DNA of 63,981 bases from an uncultured bacterium (GCA_937124615.1 CAKZKR010000059.1:1-63981), one strand, 5' to 3'; counted from the first letter of the stretch, positions 1 through 9,761 are shown. Made by a program: numbers and translations. Notes: generated by a model not told the origin, from the sequence alone.

Positions 1-38
1 ATAAACTCGAGTCGTACTTTTCTTCCATCAGTTAACCC

Positions 39-90
39 GTCCGACTCGTCTGACTCGTCTGACTCGTCTGACTCGTCCGACCTGTCCGCC
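39..90 (+). repeat. 9-bp tandem array, locus 1 of 7
   Basis: About five to six degenerate copies of a 9-bp unit, GTCYGACTC, run head to tail and end four bases before the stop codon of the terminase gene on the minus strand. This is the longest and most regular of seven loci carrying the same unit in this window. All seven read TCYGAC on the plus strand whatever the direction of the neighbouring gene. It codes for nothing recognisable and there are no CRISPR-type unique spacers. Confidence 0.85.
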
Positions 91-93
91 CCC

Positions 94-1515
94 TCAAAAC
101 ACCTTCACGCAAGGCCTTACCCGCATCGGACGAACCCCCACCTCATTCGTATCCAAATACCACGCCAACAAAGCACATCGGTCCGCATCAATGATATGGT
201 CGTTCCCCTTAGAATAAACATACTGCCCTTGAGCATTAATTAAATAAGTGTGGTTTGCGTATTGTTGTTCCCTCTCCACACTTTTAGGAAATACAATCGT
301 ATGTTCCGCCAATCGCCTCTGTAATAATTCCGTCATCCATTCCTTCGTTCGCCGTTTCTGTACAGACCCATTGGACAATTGTCCTGTTTCTATCATCCCT
401 CCAAATTCAAACGCACAAACCCGATGTTCCCAATCGATTCCCTGAGCCATTAACTGATGAGCAACAGCCCTCCCACTATTCCCACAATCAATCCCTATCT
501 TCCGAAAATGGTAAATACGATCCAGTTCCTGTATCACCGATTGTTGTTGTGCATAATTCACATTTTCCAGATGAACTCGTAATACGCATATCAAATAGGG
601 AGGCTCATTCTTATATACAATAAGTTCGGAAGGGTCTCTTACAAAACCCAAATCACACCCTAAGTAATATATCCCCTTCTCAACAGGCATTGGAATATCC
701 AATTGCTTTCTTACCCCTTTAATCCGAATTTCATTAACAGCAAGACCCTCATCAACACACATCAGATAATCATCTAGATTAAATACTGCGTTCATCGGTT
801 CGCCGTGCAATCCCAATACTCGATGAATATACCCCGGACTATCACGCCCTCCATATAATAAGGCTAATTCCTCGTCTTTTTCTTTTGTAAACTCAGGATT
901 TAAATAACTTGGCCAATGATACTGTTCCGCATCGGGCAAAAAAGTCATTCGATAAAAAGTATTTCTCAATCCATTCGGCACACCATAGACCCATCTTCTT
1001 CCTCCGCCATTCAACGCCTGATACAACTCACCCCAACTACTCTCCGTCATCTCCTGAGCCTCATCCACAATTTGCCAATCCACATGCATCCCTTGAAAAT
1101 TAATTCCTCGCGGACCCGCAATTCGTCCCCATAATATAAATCCATTCGCAAATCTTATAAAGTAAGAAGGAGAACGCCTCAACTCCGCTATACCATTCGA
1201 AAATTCCGGTGTCGTCTCAAATCGACGCACTAATCGATTCATTATCGGAAACAGATGATTCTCACATTGGGTTGCAATCAACATCGATTTCCCCGGACAA
1301 TTGACCATAGCCCAGCAAGCAATAATTTCTATCTCCGTTGTCTTACCCACATCCCTACCATCACAATGCACTTTCCTCAATGCCTGAGATTGTAGTGACT
1401 CGCGTTGATAATCTCGAACACGCCATGGCTTCCCCTCCCCATCCCGGAAGAAACGATATGCAAACAAATCCCTCCGTTGAAGCATACGGAATAATATATC
1501 CCTTACAACAGACAT
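94..1515 (-). CDS. Phage-type terminase large subunit (TerL)
   Basis: Predicted DNA-packaging motor: an N-terminal ATPase translocates DNA into a capsid and a C-terminal nuclease cuts it. Visible motifs are a Walker A-like GRDVGKTT at residues 53-60, a Walker B ending in IVDEAQ (D151, E152), and three acidic positions fitting an RNase H-like nuclease: YLGCDLG (D288), IGIDCGNSG (D343) and HIIDADR (D443). At 473 aa it is full length. Portal and capsid genes, which usually follow TerL, would lie beyond the window edge, so I cannot tell whether this is a prophage, a gene-transfer-agent relic or a lone gene. The two genes upstream on the same strand may belong to the same unit. Confidence 0.85.
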   Translation of the reverse strand: MSVVRDILFRMLQRRDLFAYRFFRDGEGKPWRVRDYQRESLQSQALRKVHCDGRDVGKTTEIEIIACWAMVNCPGKSMLIATQCENHLFPIMNRLVRRFETTPEFSNGIAELRRSPSYFIRFANGFILWGRIAGPRGINFQGMHVDWQIVDEAQEMTESSWGELYQALNGGGRRWVYGVPNGLRNTFYRMTFLPDAEQYHWPSYLNPEFTKEKDEELALLYGGRDSPGYIHRVLGLHGEPMNAVFNLDDYLMCVDEGLAVNEIRIKGVRKQLDIPMPVEKGIYYLGCDLGFVRDPSELIVYKNEPPYLICVLRVHLENVNYAQQQSVIQELDRIYHFRKIGIDCGNSGRAVAHQLMAQGIDWEHRVCAFEFGGMIETGQLSNGSVQKRRTKEWMTELLQRRLAEHTIVFPKSVEREQQYANHTYLINAQGQYVYSKGNDHIIDADRCALLAWYLDTNEVGVRPMRVRPCVKVF

Positions 1516-1570
1516 ATTAAGAGCACCCCTTGAAAAACCGAAAATAAAATAAAACTATCAATAAATCTCA

Positions 1571-2032
1571 CTATTTCCCCGGCGGATACCATACCTTCAC
1601 TTTTTTTATTTGTTTCCCCCAACGCAATGCTTCCTTATGCTTTTTAAAAAATAAATCTATTTTGTCCCCTTTTGCAGAACTACCACGGTCTTCAACCCGA
1701 CCATAGCCATAATCCGGTATATACATAACCGTTCCGAAAGGAAATCGGCTCGTATCGGCCGCAATAGTTCCCTTTTTGGCTTTTACACCACTTGCGGTCA
1801 TACCCACCTTTTTCGGTTTCCCCTTCTGTGGACCATGAGCAACCACAGGTCGAAAATACCAGTTCCGTTTCCAATTACAACATTTTCCACAAGGGCAATA
1901 ACCCCGTGTCTCTAAGGTCAATATTTCGGAACGAGACCCTGCTTTGGGTTTAAACCGGGATGATGTTGTCGCACAACCTGCAGAGAAAAATAGAAACACT
2001 GTTAATGCAATTATTAAATACCGTCTTAGCAT
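1571..2032 (-). CDS. 3D-domain lipoprotein (RlpA/MltA-type double-psi barrel)
   Basis: A 153-aa exported lipoprotein. It has a short hydrophobic signal ending in a lipobox (FFSAGC), then a Cys-rich patch (YCPCGKCC), then a 3D domain. The three Asp positions that name the domain are visible in GTIAADTSRFPFGT, YGRVEDRGSSAKGDKIDLFF. Such domains bind or cleave peptidoglycan, as in MltA-type lytic enzymes and Firmicutes YabE/YocH proteins. It lies 55 bp upstream of the terminase gene on the same strand. It could be a phage lysis-associated protein or an ordinary wall-remodelling lipoprotein; the sequence does not decide this. Confidence 0.8.
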   Translation of the reverse strand: MLRRYLIIALTVFLFFSAGCATTSSRFKPKAGSRSEILTLETRGYCPCGKCCNWKRNWYFRPVVAHGPQKGKPKKVGMTASGVKAKKGTIAADTSRFPFGTVMYIPDYGYGRVEDRGSSAKGDKIDLFFKKHKEALRWGKQIKKVKVWYPPGK

Positions 2033-2110
2033 ATCACCTATATTCCTTATCCAGTATTTGCTATTATCAATCCTACCATTCCTTACTATTCTACCAGAAT
2101 TATCGGTCCA

Positions 2111-2620
2111 TTAATCATCAACTTTCACAGAAATTTCCTGGTGCTCTCTTGGGGAAATAAAATCTTCTTCTATCTTTCCATTTCCTTTATCCAATTCACG
2201 GGCACAATTCATTAAATCCTCTACAAGTTCCGCAATACTTACAGTTCCCATCTTTACTTCCACAGGTTTTATCTCTTCAAATTCCTGTACCAATTTTCTC
2301 TGCCGTTCCATATATTTACATAAAATCTCATAGCATTGAATAGGGGCGTTAGATTTATCCATTTTTTTCTGTAACTCAATATCCTCCTCTTTCTCTTGCT
2401 TATTTTTCATAGGAACAAAAAGCAATTCCTGTTCCAACCTCTGAATAAAAAATGTAAGGATGAGGAATTCTCGCAAACGCACCTGTACCCACGGTGAAAT
2501 TTCAACACCTTTGCTTTGAAGCCATGTTCGCAGGGCTTTCCACTTATCTCCCCATTGCCGTTTTTCAAACGGAGTAAGCCATTTTTCTCCTTTTTCAATA
2601 GAATAAAATACAAAATCCAT
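2111..2620 (-). CDS. Hypothetical helical protein upstream of the 3D lipoprotein and TerL
   Basis: I do not recognise this 169-aa protein. It is highly charged and probably all-helical, with a Lys/Glu-rich middle part (KNKQEKEEDIELQKKMDK) suggestive of a short coiled coil. It has no signal peptide and no membrane span. The ATG at 2620 is chosen because a perfect AGGAGG (minus strand, 2634-2629) sits 8 nt upstream; the TTG two codons earlier would be only 2 nt from it. Its position suggests it could act with the terminase, for instance as a small subunit, but no motif supports that and it stays a guess. Confidence 0.65.
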   Translation of the reverse strand: MDFVFYSIEKGEKWLTPFEKRQWGDKWKALRTWLQSKGVEISPWVQVRLREFLILTFFIQRLEQELLFVPMKNKQEKEEDIELQKKMDKSNAPIQCYEILCKYMERQRKLVQEFEEIKPVEVKMGTVSIAELVEDLMNCARELDKGNGKIEEDFISPREHQEISVKVDD

Positions 2621-2730
2621 ACACAAGGCCTCCTTTCTTTTGTATCTATAATTCTCTACAAATAATGGAGGCTGTTTTGCCCTGCAACATAGTTAAATCA
2701 TTGATATTACAATAAAAACGGTATCGTCTT

Positions 2731-4869
2731 CTATACCGATTTTCCTATAGCAAGAAACTCCTGATAGGCTTTGAAAATTTGTTCTTCACTCATAGGAGCG
2801 ATAATCATACGCACTGTTGTGGAAACGGTTTGTCCCCCCTCTACTGTCTTTCCAAATAATGAGAAATACATAGAATAATGTTTTTCGCCAACATGTGGAG
2901 TTAATACAGCAAAGCAATCCTCTTTACGGGCTATATGCACAACAGCAAGTTTTGTATCATCATTAACTCGATAAATAATAGGTTCCTTAAAAAAGGGACG
3001 AACAGCCCAATCCACAGGACTCGGGGGTATTGTCCATCGACCATCCTGGATAATCGGGATGGCTTGTTCATCACGGGGAAATACCTGCCAGAAACCCGCA
3101 TCCATAGGTGTAGAAAGAAATTTATCTCCCTCTTCTGTTTGTGCATACACATACGACTCGGGAAATTTCTCGGTCAGATAAGAAGAAAGAAATATTTCAA
3201 AATTCGGTAAGGTTTGCTTGGCCTCCACAGAGATATACAAGTCCAGCATCTCCGGATTTTTCCATTGATATATTGCTGTTAAAATAAAAGGACGACTTTC
3301 ATCAGCATCCCAGACAATCTTCAGCGTTTTCCCATCCACTAATTCCGCTTTACTTACCACCCCTCTCACACTCTCTCCATATCTTTGATTTGTTGTAAAC
3401 ACACGATAAAAGTTTAATAATCCGGGAAGTATATCGGGACTACCCGAAATTTCGAGTTCCGGCGAAACAGAAAAGAAAGGAACAAAACCAATCGATTTCC
3501 CTTCCAGACGGAAGGTCCCTCTTAAAGCCCCCGTATCTACAAGATATTCTCCCGGAAACTTTTCAGACATAGTAAAAAAAGGCTTTTCTTCCGACTTCTG
3601 TGGGGAAGATAATTTTTCTTTACGAGCAGGGTCAAGCAATTCACTCATTTTATAATGGACATATCTTTGTTTTGCCGCATCCTCAGTCCCTTTTGCATGG
3701 GCTACCCATAATTCAAGGTCTGTGGGACAATAAAGAACACTATGCAGATTAACATTTACCATTGCAACTGCTTTGAGAATCTCCAGAGCCATGTTTTGGT
3801 CTATTTTTCCGTAATTCTCCTTTATGCGGGTAGCCATACCTTTATAACGATGGTCATACGAATTGGAGCCATAAGGCAAATTGGGGGCCTTCGCACAGGT
3901 TTGCAGTGAACGAATTGTTGGGTCCATGGCTTCATCCGCACGCATAACCGCATTTTCAATCGGAATAGCATACTCAACCGTCTCACGAGGGTCATTATCT
4001 GTAAATATGGCCACATGATTGGCACAGGTCTCATAAGCATAGGCTCGGTTCTCATCCCCATCTGCGATGACATAGTTATACCCTACCGTATGACGGGCTT
4101 TCTGAATAATATTCGTTACCTGTTCCAATGTCGAAGCCTCTTCTAAAATTTGACGCAAAAGAAACTCAAGAGGGATACCATCGATTCTTTTGTCCTTGTT
4201 TGTTGCACCAATCTGGGCTATTGAAACTTTACGATTATTCATCCCTGATAAAACACCAATAGCACAGGCATAGCCTATGGATACAAAAGAATTGAGCCCC
4301 TGCGGTTCATAACAAAAAGTTACTGCGGTCTCTTGTATCCCCGCTTCCATAATCCAGTCGAAGTTCCTGCCATGATACATTTTCCCATCCACTGTGGCTT
4401 TTCCCCATACTGCAAACGAACTACAACCCCGCTCCGTTATAACAGAAACAACATGAATTCGACGCAACTCCTGAAGACTCACACCCGCACCATCTGCAAG
4501 CCCTTCCAACTCACGAGAATACCGCAACGGGATATGTGGCGAACATAAACGCCAGGTAACATCCAGTATCAACTTCGCAGCAAATTTCGGCAAACCTACT
4601 TCCCGCTTCGCCAATTCAAGCAGTTCATCAAACCGTGCCAAACTCTTATGAATTACATCCTTCAAAAGAACTCCCCGCTGAAAACCCATCTCATACGGTG
4701 TCCCTTTTAAATGGACAACCTTTGTCCCCTCAATCTCCTCAACAAATGCTTTTTTCATATCGACGGCTTCATGGGAACCTCGTGACGGGTAAAGCCAGAA
4801 ATAAAATCCAGCAAACAAGACAACAAACACAAAAATCACAGGAAGAAGATAACGAATTTTCTTTTTCAC
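2731..4869 (-). CDS. C45-type Ntn acyl hydrolase/acyltransferase with extra C-terminal domain
   Basis: The N-terminal half matches the C45 acyl-CoA:6-APA acyltransferase / acid-ceramidase-like family, which self-cleaves to expose a catalytic cysteine and hydrolyses amide bonds. The key stretch is RGCSSFAVWGKATVDGKMYH, followed by GRNFDW; the Cys is residue 149 from this start. An N-terminal membrane anchor follows the start. I chose GTG at 4869 because AGGAG lies 8 nt upstream and it places MKKKIRYLLP directly before the hydrophobic segment; an ATG ten codons earlier has no ribosome site. Residues after about 420 form a beta-rich region I cannot assign, roughly doubling the usual length. The substrate is unknown. 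Confidence 0.8.
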   Translation of the reverse strand: MKKKIRYLLPVIFVFVVLFAGFYFWLYPSRGSHEAVDMKKAFVEEIEGTKVVHLKGTPYEMGFQRGVLLKDVIHKSLARFDELLELAKREVGLPKFAAKLILDVTWRLCSPHIPLRYSRELEGLADGAGVSLQELRRIHVVSVITERGCSSFAVWGKATVDGKMYHGRNFDWIMEAGIQETAVTFCYEPQGLNSFVSIGYACAIGVLSGMNNRKVSIAQIGATNKDKRIDGIPLEFLLRQILEEASTLEQVTNIIQKARHTVGYNYVIADGDENRAYAYETCANHVAIFTDNDPRETVEYAIPIENAVMRADEAMDPTIRSLQTCAKAPNLPYGSNSYDHRYKGMATRIKENYGKIDQNMALEILKAVAMVNVNLHSVLYCPTDLELWVAHAKGTEDAAKQRYVHYKMSELLDPARKEKLSSPQKSEEKPFFTMSEKFPGEYLVDTGALRGTFRLEGKSIGFVPFFSVSPELEISGSPDILPGLLNFYRVFTTNQRYGESVRGVVSKAELVDGKTLKIVWDADESRPFILTAIYQWKNPEMLDLYISVEAKQTLPNFEIFLSSYLTEKFPESYVYAQTEEGDKFLSTPMDAGFWQVFPRDEQAIPIIQDGRWTIPPSPVDWAVRPFFKEPIIYRVNDDTKLAVVHIARKEDCFAVLTPHVGEKHYSMYFSLFGKTVEGGQTVSTTVRMIIAPMSEEQIFKAYQEFLAIGKSV

Positions 4870-5190
4870 AGGGACATCTCCTATCGGATTATTCTTCATT
4901 GAATTTTTGAAAAAACCTTGAAGTAAAGGTTTTAAAGAAAAGATAAAAAGTATATTTTATTATAGCAGTAATTAATAAACACCAGAAAAAAAATTATCTT
5001 TTTATCATTTATTTAGAATCATTAATATCCGGATATGTTTCATCCAATTCCCCACACAAACCCAGAACTTGCTAAAACAACCTTTTGTTTTTTATCTATT
5101 TCTTTATCTATCATATATATTATATCTTAATCTGCTCTTTCATTTGACGATAAAACCGTCTCACTTTATTAAGGTGTAAGGAGAATTTTC
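4870..5190. other. Divergent intergenic region with one small hairpin
   Basis: AT-rich spacer between the C45 hydrolase (minus) and pepF (plus). An inverted repeat, AAAACCTT / AAGGTTTT with a 6-nt loop, lies at 4912-4933. On the minus strand it is followed by a T run and so looks like a small intrinsic terminator in the leader of the C45 gene. No ORF, tRNA or riboswitch is recognisable. Confidence 0.4.
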
Positions 5191-7008
5191 ATGCCCCCTG
5201 CAAAAATAGAAAAAATTCCAATTCGTTCTGAGGTCCCTTTAGAGTATACATGGGACTTATCCCCGGTATTTCCCAACGCCGAAGCGTGGGAAAAAGCATA
5301 TCAAAAATTGGAAAAAGAAATACCTAATTTCGCTCAATTCCGTAAAAAACTGTCCCAGTCACCAAAAATCCTGCGTTCCTGTCTGGAACTCGAAAGCAAA
5401 ACGGGACAACTACTCGAACAACTCAATGTATACGCCAATCTAAAAACATGCGAGGATATTACAAACACAAAGTATTTAGCCCTTGCTGGACGAGTGCAAT
5501 ATTTAAGTATGCTCCTGGCTCAAGCAGTTAGCTTTATAGCACCCGAAATCCAATCCATACCTGATAAGATATTTCATGAATTTCTTACAAGCAAAGATTT
5601 AGCGCCCTATCGTTTCTCTCTGGAAAACTTACGCCGATTTAAACCTCATACTCTTTCAGAAAAAGAAGAATACCTCCTTGCATTGCATACCGAAAGCGCT
5701 GGCGGAGCCGGGAAAATTTTTGAACAATTAAACGATGCCGACTTAAAGTTTGGTACCATCACGGATGATAAAGGGAAAAAAACGGAACTTACACATGGGA
5801 ATTTCCGTGTTTTCCTGAAACATAAAGAACGAACCCTCCGCAAAAAAGCGTTCTTTCAATATTATAAGTCATACGAGGAACACGCCAATACCCTCTCTGC
5901 TTCCCTTTCCTCATCCATTTTAGAAAATGTATTTTATGCACGGGCAAGAAAATACAACTCGGTTCTGGAAAGTGCCCTGTTTGAAGAAAATATCCCACCT
6001 GCGGTATATCACAACTTGCTAAAATCTGTAAAGGAAAATATCACACCTCTGGTTGAATACTTACAACTAAGGAAACAGGTTTTAGGAATAAAAGATATTC
6101 ATGCTTATGACCTGTTCGTCCCTCTTATACATAAAACACATAAAAAACAGAACTATGAAGAAGCGGTTCGAGATATTATCTCTGCATTGCAACCATTAGG
6201 GAAAGAATATACCCAAACATTAGAAGAAGGTCTTCTCAAAAAACGCTGGGTTGACCGCTACGAAAACAAAGGAAAACGAAGTGGAGCCTTTTCTTGGGGC
6301 TGTTATCGCTGTCCGCCTTATATCCTGATGAATTATAAAGACGAACTGGAAGACTCCATATTTACATTAGCCCATGAAGCCGGGCATTCCATGCACAGTT
6401 ATTTAAGCGACAAGAAACAACCATTCCATTACAGCCATTACACCATCTTTGTTGCGGAAGTGGCTTCTACCGTCAACGAACAATTGCTGATTCATTATTA
6501 CTTGCAACAATTACCCTCAAAAGAAGGCCGCATACGCTTAATTTGTCGCGAAATCGACGAAATCCGAACGACACTCATCCGACAGACCATGTTTGCAGAA
6601 TTTGAATTGCGAATCCATACCCTTGCAGAACAGGGACAGCCTCTAACTCTGGATGTTTTTCGAAACGAATATCGAAACCTCTTAGACACCTATTTTGGAG
6701 GAGCCTTAAAAATTGACCCCCAACTGGAGTTAGAGTGTTTCCGCATTCCCCATTTTTACCATGCTTTTTATGTTTATAAATACGCAACCGGCTTATCCTC
6801 CGCTATTACAATTACCAAAAAACTAATCGAAGGCAATAAAGAAATACAAAAACGCTACCTCGATTTTCTCAGTATGGGCGGTTCAAAATATCCGCTTGAA
6901 CAACTAAAATATGTAGGGATTGACCTAACGACCCCCGAACCTATCCAGATAGCCATGAACCATTTGGGAGAAAGAGTCTATCAACTACGGGAACTTTTGC
7001 TAAAATAA
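5191..7008 (+). CDS. pepF: Oligoendopeptidase F (M3B zinc metallopeptidase)
   Basis: A cytoplasmic zinc peptidase that degrades short peptides of about 7-17 residues. The zinc motif HEAGH is at residues 395-399 (H395, E396, H399), with the third ligand probably E423 in VAEVAST. The downstream FRIPHFYHAFYVYKYATG stretch is typical of the M3B group. There is no signal peptide. The 605-aa length is normal for the family. The start is fixed by AAGGAG 8 nt before the ATG. It stands alone, 26 bp ahead of the GH172-like gene, and probably serves peptide recycling. Confidence 0.95.
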   Translation: MPPAKIEKIPIRSEVPLEYTWDLSPVFPNAEAWEKAYQKLEKEIPNFAQFRKKLSQSPKILRSCLELESKTGQLLEQLNVYANLKTCEDITNTKYLALAGRVQYLSMLLAQAVSFIAPEIQSIPDKIFHEFLTSKDLAPYRFSLENLRRFKPHTLSEKEEYLLALHTESAGGAGKIFEQLNDADLKFGTITDDKGKKTELTHGNFRVFLKHKERTLRKKAFFQYYKSYEEHANTLSASLSSSILENVFYARARKYNSVLESALFEENIPPAVYHNLLKSVKENITPLVEYLQLRKQVLGIKDIHAYDLFVPLIHKTHKKQNYEEAVRDIISALQPLGKEYTQTLEEGLLKKRWVDRYENKGKRSGAFSWGCYRCPPYILMNYKDELEDSIFTLAHEAGHSMHSYLSDKKQPFHYSHYTIFVAEVASTVNEQLLIHYYLQQLPSKEGRIRLICREIDEIRTTLIRQTMFAEFELRIHTLAEQGQPLTLDVFRNEYRNLLDTYFGGALKIDPQLELECFRIPHFYHAFYVYKYATGLSSAITITKKLIEGNKEIQKRYLDFLSMGGSKYPLEQLKYVGIDLTTPEPIQIAMNHLGERVYQLRELLLK

Positions 7009-7055
7009 GAATATAATAAAACTAATAAAACAAAATGCAAATAAAGGATAGAATC

Positions 7056-8618
7056 ATGAATAAGGTCCTAAAAACAAATTTTCTCTTAATCCTTTTCCTA
7101 ATTACTTTTCTCCTTTCTGCAGGAAATAATTCATTTGGAGATTTTTCCTTCGAGAGCCTTTTAAAACCTCTTTCCGGACAAAGTATGCGAAACAGCAGTT
7201 CTGCAGAAGACATCGAAAAAAATGGAGATGCTCGTGCTATCGAACCTAATGACACTTTAACCCTCATGGATGAAGATGGACCCGGTATTATTACTCATTT
7301 CTGGAATACCATCGCCACTGAAAATGTCTTTTACCCGCGTAGTATCGTATTAAGGATTTATTATGATGGGTTAGAAAAGCCCAGTGTAGAAGCACCCATC
7401 GGCGATTTTTTCGGATTAGGTCTTGCAGGACATAAAGAGTTCATATCACAGCCTGTAGTAAATACCTCACGGGGTCGTGCTCGGGTTTGTTTTTGGCCTA
7501 TGCCATTCCAAAAACATATCAAAGTTACTGTTACAAACGAGTCCGACCTTCGAGTGGGCTCATTCTATTACTATATCGACTGGAAAAAACTCAACGAATG
7601 GCAACCGGATACCCCTTATTTTCACGCCCGCTATCGACAAGAATACCCTGCAAAACCCGGGAACTACACCATCCTTGAAACACAAGGGAAAGGACATTAT
7701 GTAGGAACTGTTTATTCCGCACTACAAATGGAAACAGGGTGGTTCGGCGAAGGTGATGACTTTTTCTATATTGACGGTGCTGAAATGCCTCAGTTAAAAG
7801 GCACAGGAACTGAAGATTACTTTAATGATGCATGGGGCTTTCGCGAATTCTCTGCTCCATACCATGGTGTTCCCGTTTACGAAGGTGTTTTTGCTGGGGA
7901 CCGCGTAAGTATTTATCGCTGGCATATTCCAGACCCTGTGTTTTTTGAAAAAAGCCTGAGGGTCGTTATTGAACATAAAGGAAGTGTTATGAATGAAAAA
8001 GCACCTATTACAAAAATGGACCTCGCCGGCTTCAAAGAACGCGAAGATTGGGTTAGTTCTGTAGCATTCTGGTATCAAACAACACCTACAACATGGGATG
8101 AACCTTTACCTCCTGCAAACAAAAGAATCCCCCCTTATAAAACACTCAAATTTGACACCCTCGTTTATCGTGCAGACCCCGCAATTCTTACCGTACCAAC
8201 AGAGTATTTCCTCCTATATATCCCCCTTACCCCGGAGTCAAACATTGAATTCGATTTCGAAATTCAACAAAAGGGCACTTATCGTATTGATGCCTTTATG
8301 ATATTATCCCTGTTTAGCGGTGCCTTCCAGCCTTACATGGATGGGAAACCTTTCGGGACCCCTATTGACTTTTCTGCCCCCGGCTATGATATTGCTCCTG
8401 TTTATTTAGACATACACGAACTTTCTGAAGGAATACATACCCTTCGTTTTGAAGGGGTAAAACAAGCATTGAAACATACCCGAACTATGGCTCCAAAAAC
8501 CTACGGGCTCGGGATTGCATGCCTTACCCTTTTGCGTCTCGAAGATATGGAAGGCTATCGAAGTGTCCTAAAACAATTAGACCCAAATGCCTTCCCACAG
8601 GAACAGAAGAACAACTAA
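7056..8618 (+). CDS. Secreted GH172-like (DUF2961) glycoside hydrolase
   Basis: The DUF2961 family, now GH172, contains difructose-anhydride-forming enzymes and exo-acting D-arabinofuranosidases. Supporting stretches are MDEDGPGIITHFWNT, LRIYYDGLEKPSVEAPIGDF and the highly conserved LKGTGTEDYFNDAWGF. The protein begins with a cleavable signal (NFLLILFLITFLLSAGNNSF), so it acts outside the cytoplasm. The ATG at 7056 has AAAGGA 7 nt upstream and is preferred over the in-frame ATG at 7035, which has none. After the catalytic barrel, residues past about 390 form a beta-sandwich that may bind carbohydrate. The true substrate cannot be read from sequence. Confidence 0.85.
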   Translation: MNKVLKTNFLLILFLITFLLSAGNNSFGDFSFESLLKPLSGQSMRNSSSAEDIEKNGDARAIEPNDTLTLMDEDGPGIITHFWNTIATENVFYPRSIVLRIYYDGLEKPSVEAPIGDFFGLGLAGHKEFISQPVVNTSRGRARVCFWPMPFQKHIKVTVTNESDLRVGSFYYYIDWKKLNEWQPDTPYFHARYRQEYPAKPGNYTILETQGKGHYVGTVYSALQMETGWFGEGDDFFYIDGAEMPQLKGTGTEDYFNDAWGFREFSAPYHGVPVYEGVFAGDRVSIYRWHIPDPVFFEKSLRVVIEHKGSVMNEKAPITKMDLAGFKEREDWVSSVAFWYQTTPTTWDEPLPPANKRIPPYKTLKFDTLVYRADPAILTVPTEYFLLYIPLTPESNIEFDFEIQQKGTYRIDAFMILSLFSGAFQPYMDGKPFGTPIDFSAPGYDIAPVYLDIHELSEGIHTLRFEGVKQALKHTRTMAPKTYGLGIACLTLLRLEDMEGYRSVLKQLDPNAFPQEQKNN

Positions 8619-8645
8619 AACCTTTTTCAAAAACGGCAAAATAAT

Positions 8646-9761
8646 ATGAAAATTATCATTACCGGTGGTGGGACAGGTGGACATATCTTCCCTGCTCTAT
8701 CCATACTCGAAGAACTACAACGACGAGACCATTTCTTATTGGTACAATGGATAGGGAAAAAAGGAAACCTTGAAGAAAAGATATGCCAGCAGAAAGGTAT
8801 TCCCTTCCGAAGTATTCCTATCCGGGGTTGGCCACGAAAAATCAGCATATCACAGGGCATAACCGCCACATTATTAGGATACTCCATCCTACGCTCCTTT
8901 CAGATACTGCTTCGTTTCCAGCCACAAATTGTAATCGGTGTCGGTGGATATGTTTCGTTCCCGATTTTATGGTCCGCTCAGATGCTAAACATACCTACCG
9001 TTCTACACGAACAAAATTCGCGCCTCGGTATGGCAAACCGGATTCTCGCTAAAAAAGCACAAAAGGTGTTCTTAAGTTTCCCCCTGGCTGAGAATCTTCC
9101 TGAAGATCTTTACCCAGCAAAAAAATTTTTAATTACAGGCAATCCCGTTAGGCAAGCTTTTCTATCCCCTCTTTCCAAAGAGGAAGCCTGTGCTAAATTT
9201 GAACTAAATCCCAACTGCAAAACCGTCCTCGTCATGGGAGGAAGTCAGGGAGCCCATACAATCAACTGTGCTATCTCGGATATGTTAAATAAAATAAATC
9301 CCAATGAGTTCCAAATCATCTGGATAACAGGACACAACGATTACAACAAATACAAACACCTCGCTTCAGAAGTCAAAATCCCATTAAGAATATATCCCTT
9401 CTATGAAGATATAGCCGACATGATGTCCTCCGCAGACCTTGTGGTCGCCCGTTCCGGAGCCTCTACATTAGCAGAAATCACCGTAATGGGGAAACCCTCA
9501 ATACTTATTCCATTTCCTTACGCAACAGACAACCATCAAGAATACAATGCCCGTTCTTTTGAAAATGTCGGTTCCGCAGAAGTTCTCCTTGATAAAGATT
9601 GCTCTGCAGACACCTTGCTTCCCTGTATCCGCAGAATTTTAAATGACCCCATCCTGCTCCACAACATGTCCTTATCCGCAAAGAAATTAGCCAAACCCCT
9701 CGCCTCCGAAACCATCGCCGAAGAAATCATTAAATTCGTCTTCTCCTCCTCTAATAAATAA
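8646..9761 (+). CDS. murG: UDP-GlcNAc:lipid-I GlcNAc transferase MurG
   Basis: MurG adds GlcNAc from UDP-GlcNAc to undecaprenyl-PP-MurNAc-pentapeptide at the inner face of the membrane, making lipid II. Visible are the N-terminal glycine loop GGGTGGHIFPAL, the acceptor-side HEQNSRLGMANR, the second glycine loop VMGGSQGAHT and the UDP-GlcNAc-binding ARSGASTLAE ... PFPYATDNHQ. The 371-aa length is typical. It is isolated here rather than inside a dcw cluster: neighbours are a GH172-like gene and a decayed surface-protein gene. A clear ribosome site is lacking before the ATG. The organism therefore makes peptidoglycan. Confidence 0.95.
   Translation: MKIIITGGGTGGHIFPALSILEELQRRDHFLLVQWIGKKGNLEEKICQQKGIPFRSIPIRGWPRKISISQGITATLLGYSILRSFQILLRFQPQIVIGVGGYVSFPILWSAQMLNIPTVLHEQNSRLGMANRILAKKAQKVFLSFPLAENLPEDLYPAKKFLITGNPVRQAFLSPLSKEEACAKFELNPNCKTVLVMGGSQGAHTINCAISDMLNKINPNEFQIIWITGHNDYNKYKHLASEVKIPLRIYPFYEDIADMMSSADLVVARSGASTLAEITVMGKPSILIPFPYATDNHQEYNARSFENVGSAEVLLDKDCSADTLLPCIRRILNDPILLHNMSLSAKKLAKPLASETIAEEIIKFVFSSSNK

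Noticed and set aside
39-90. Short tandem array that could be taken for a CRISPR
   Set aside because: The unit is 9 bp and head to tail with no unique spacers; no cas genes are present.
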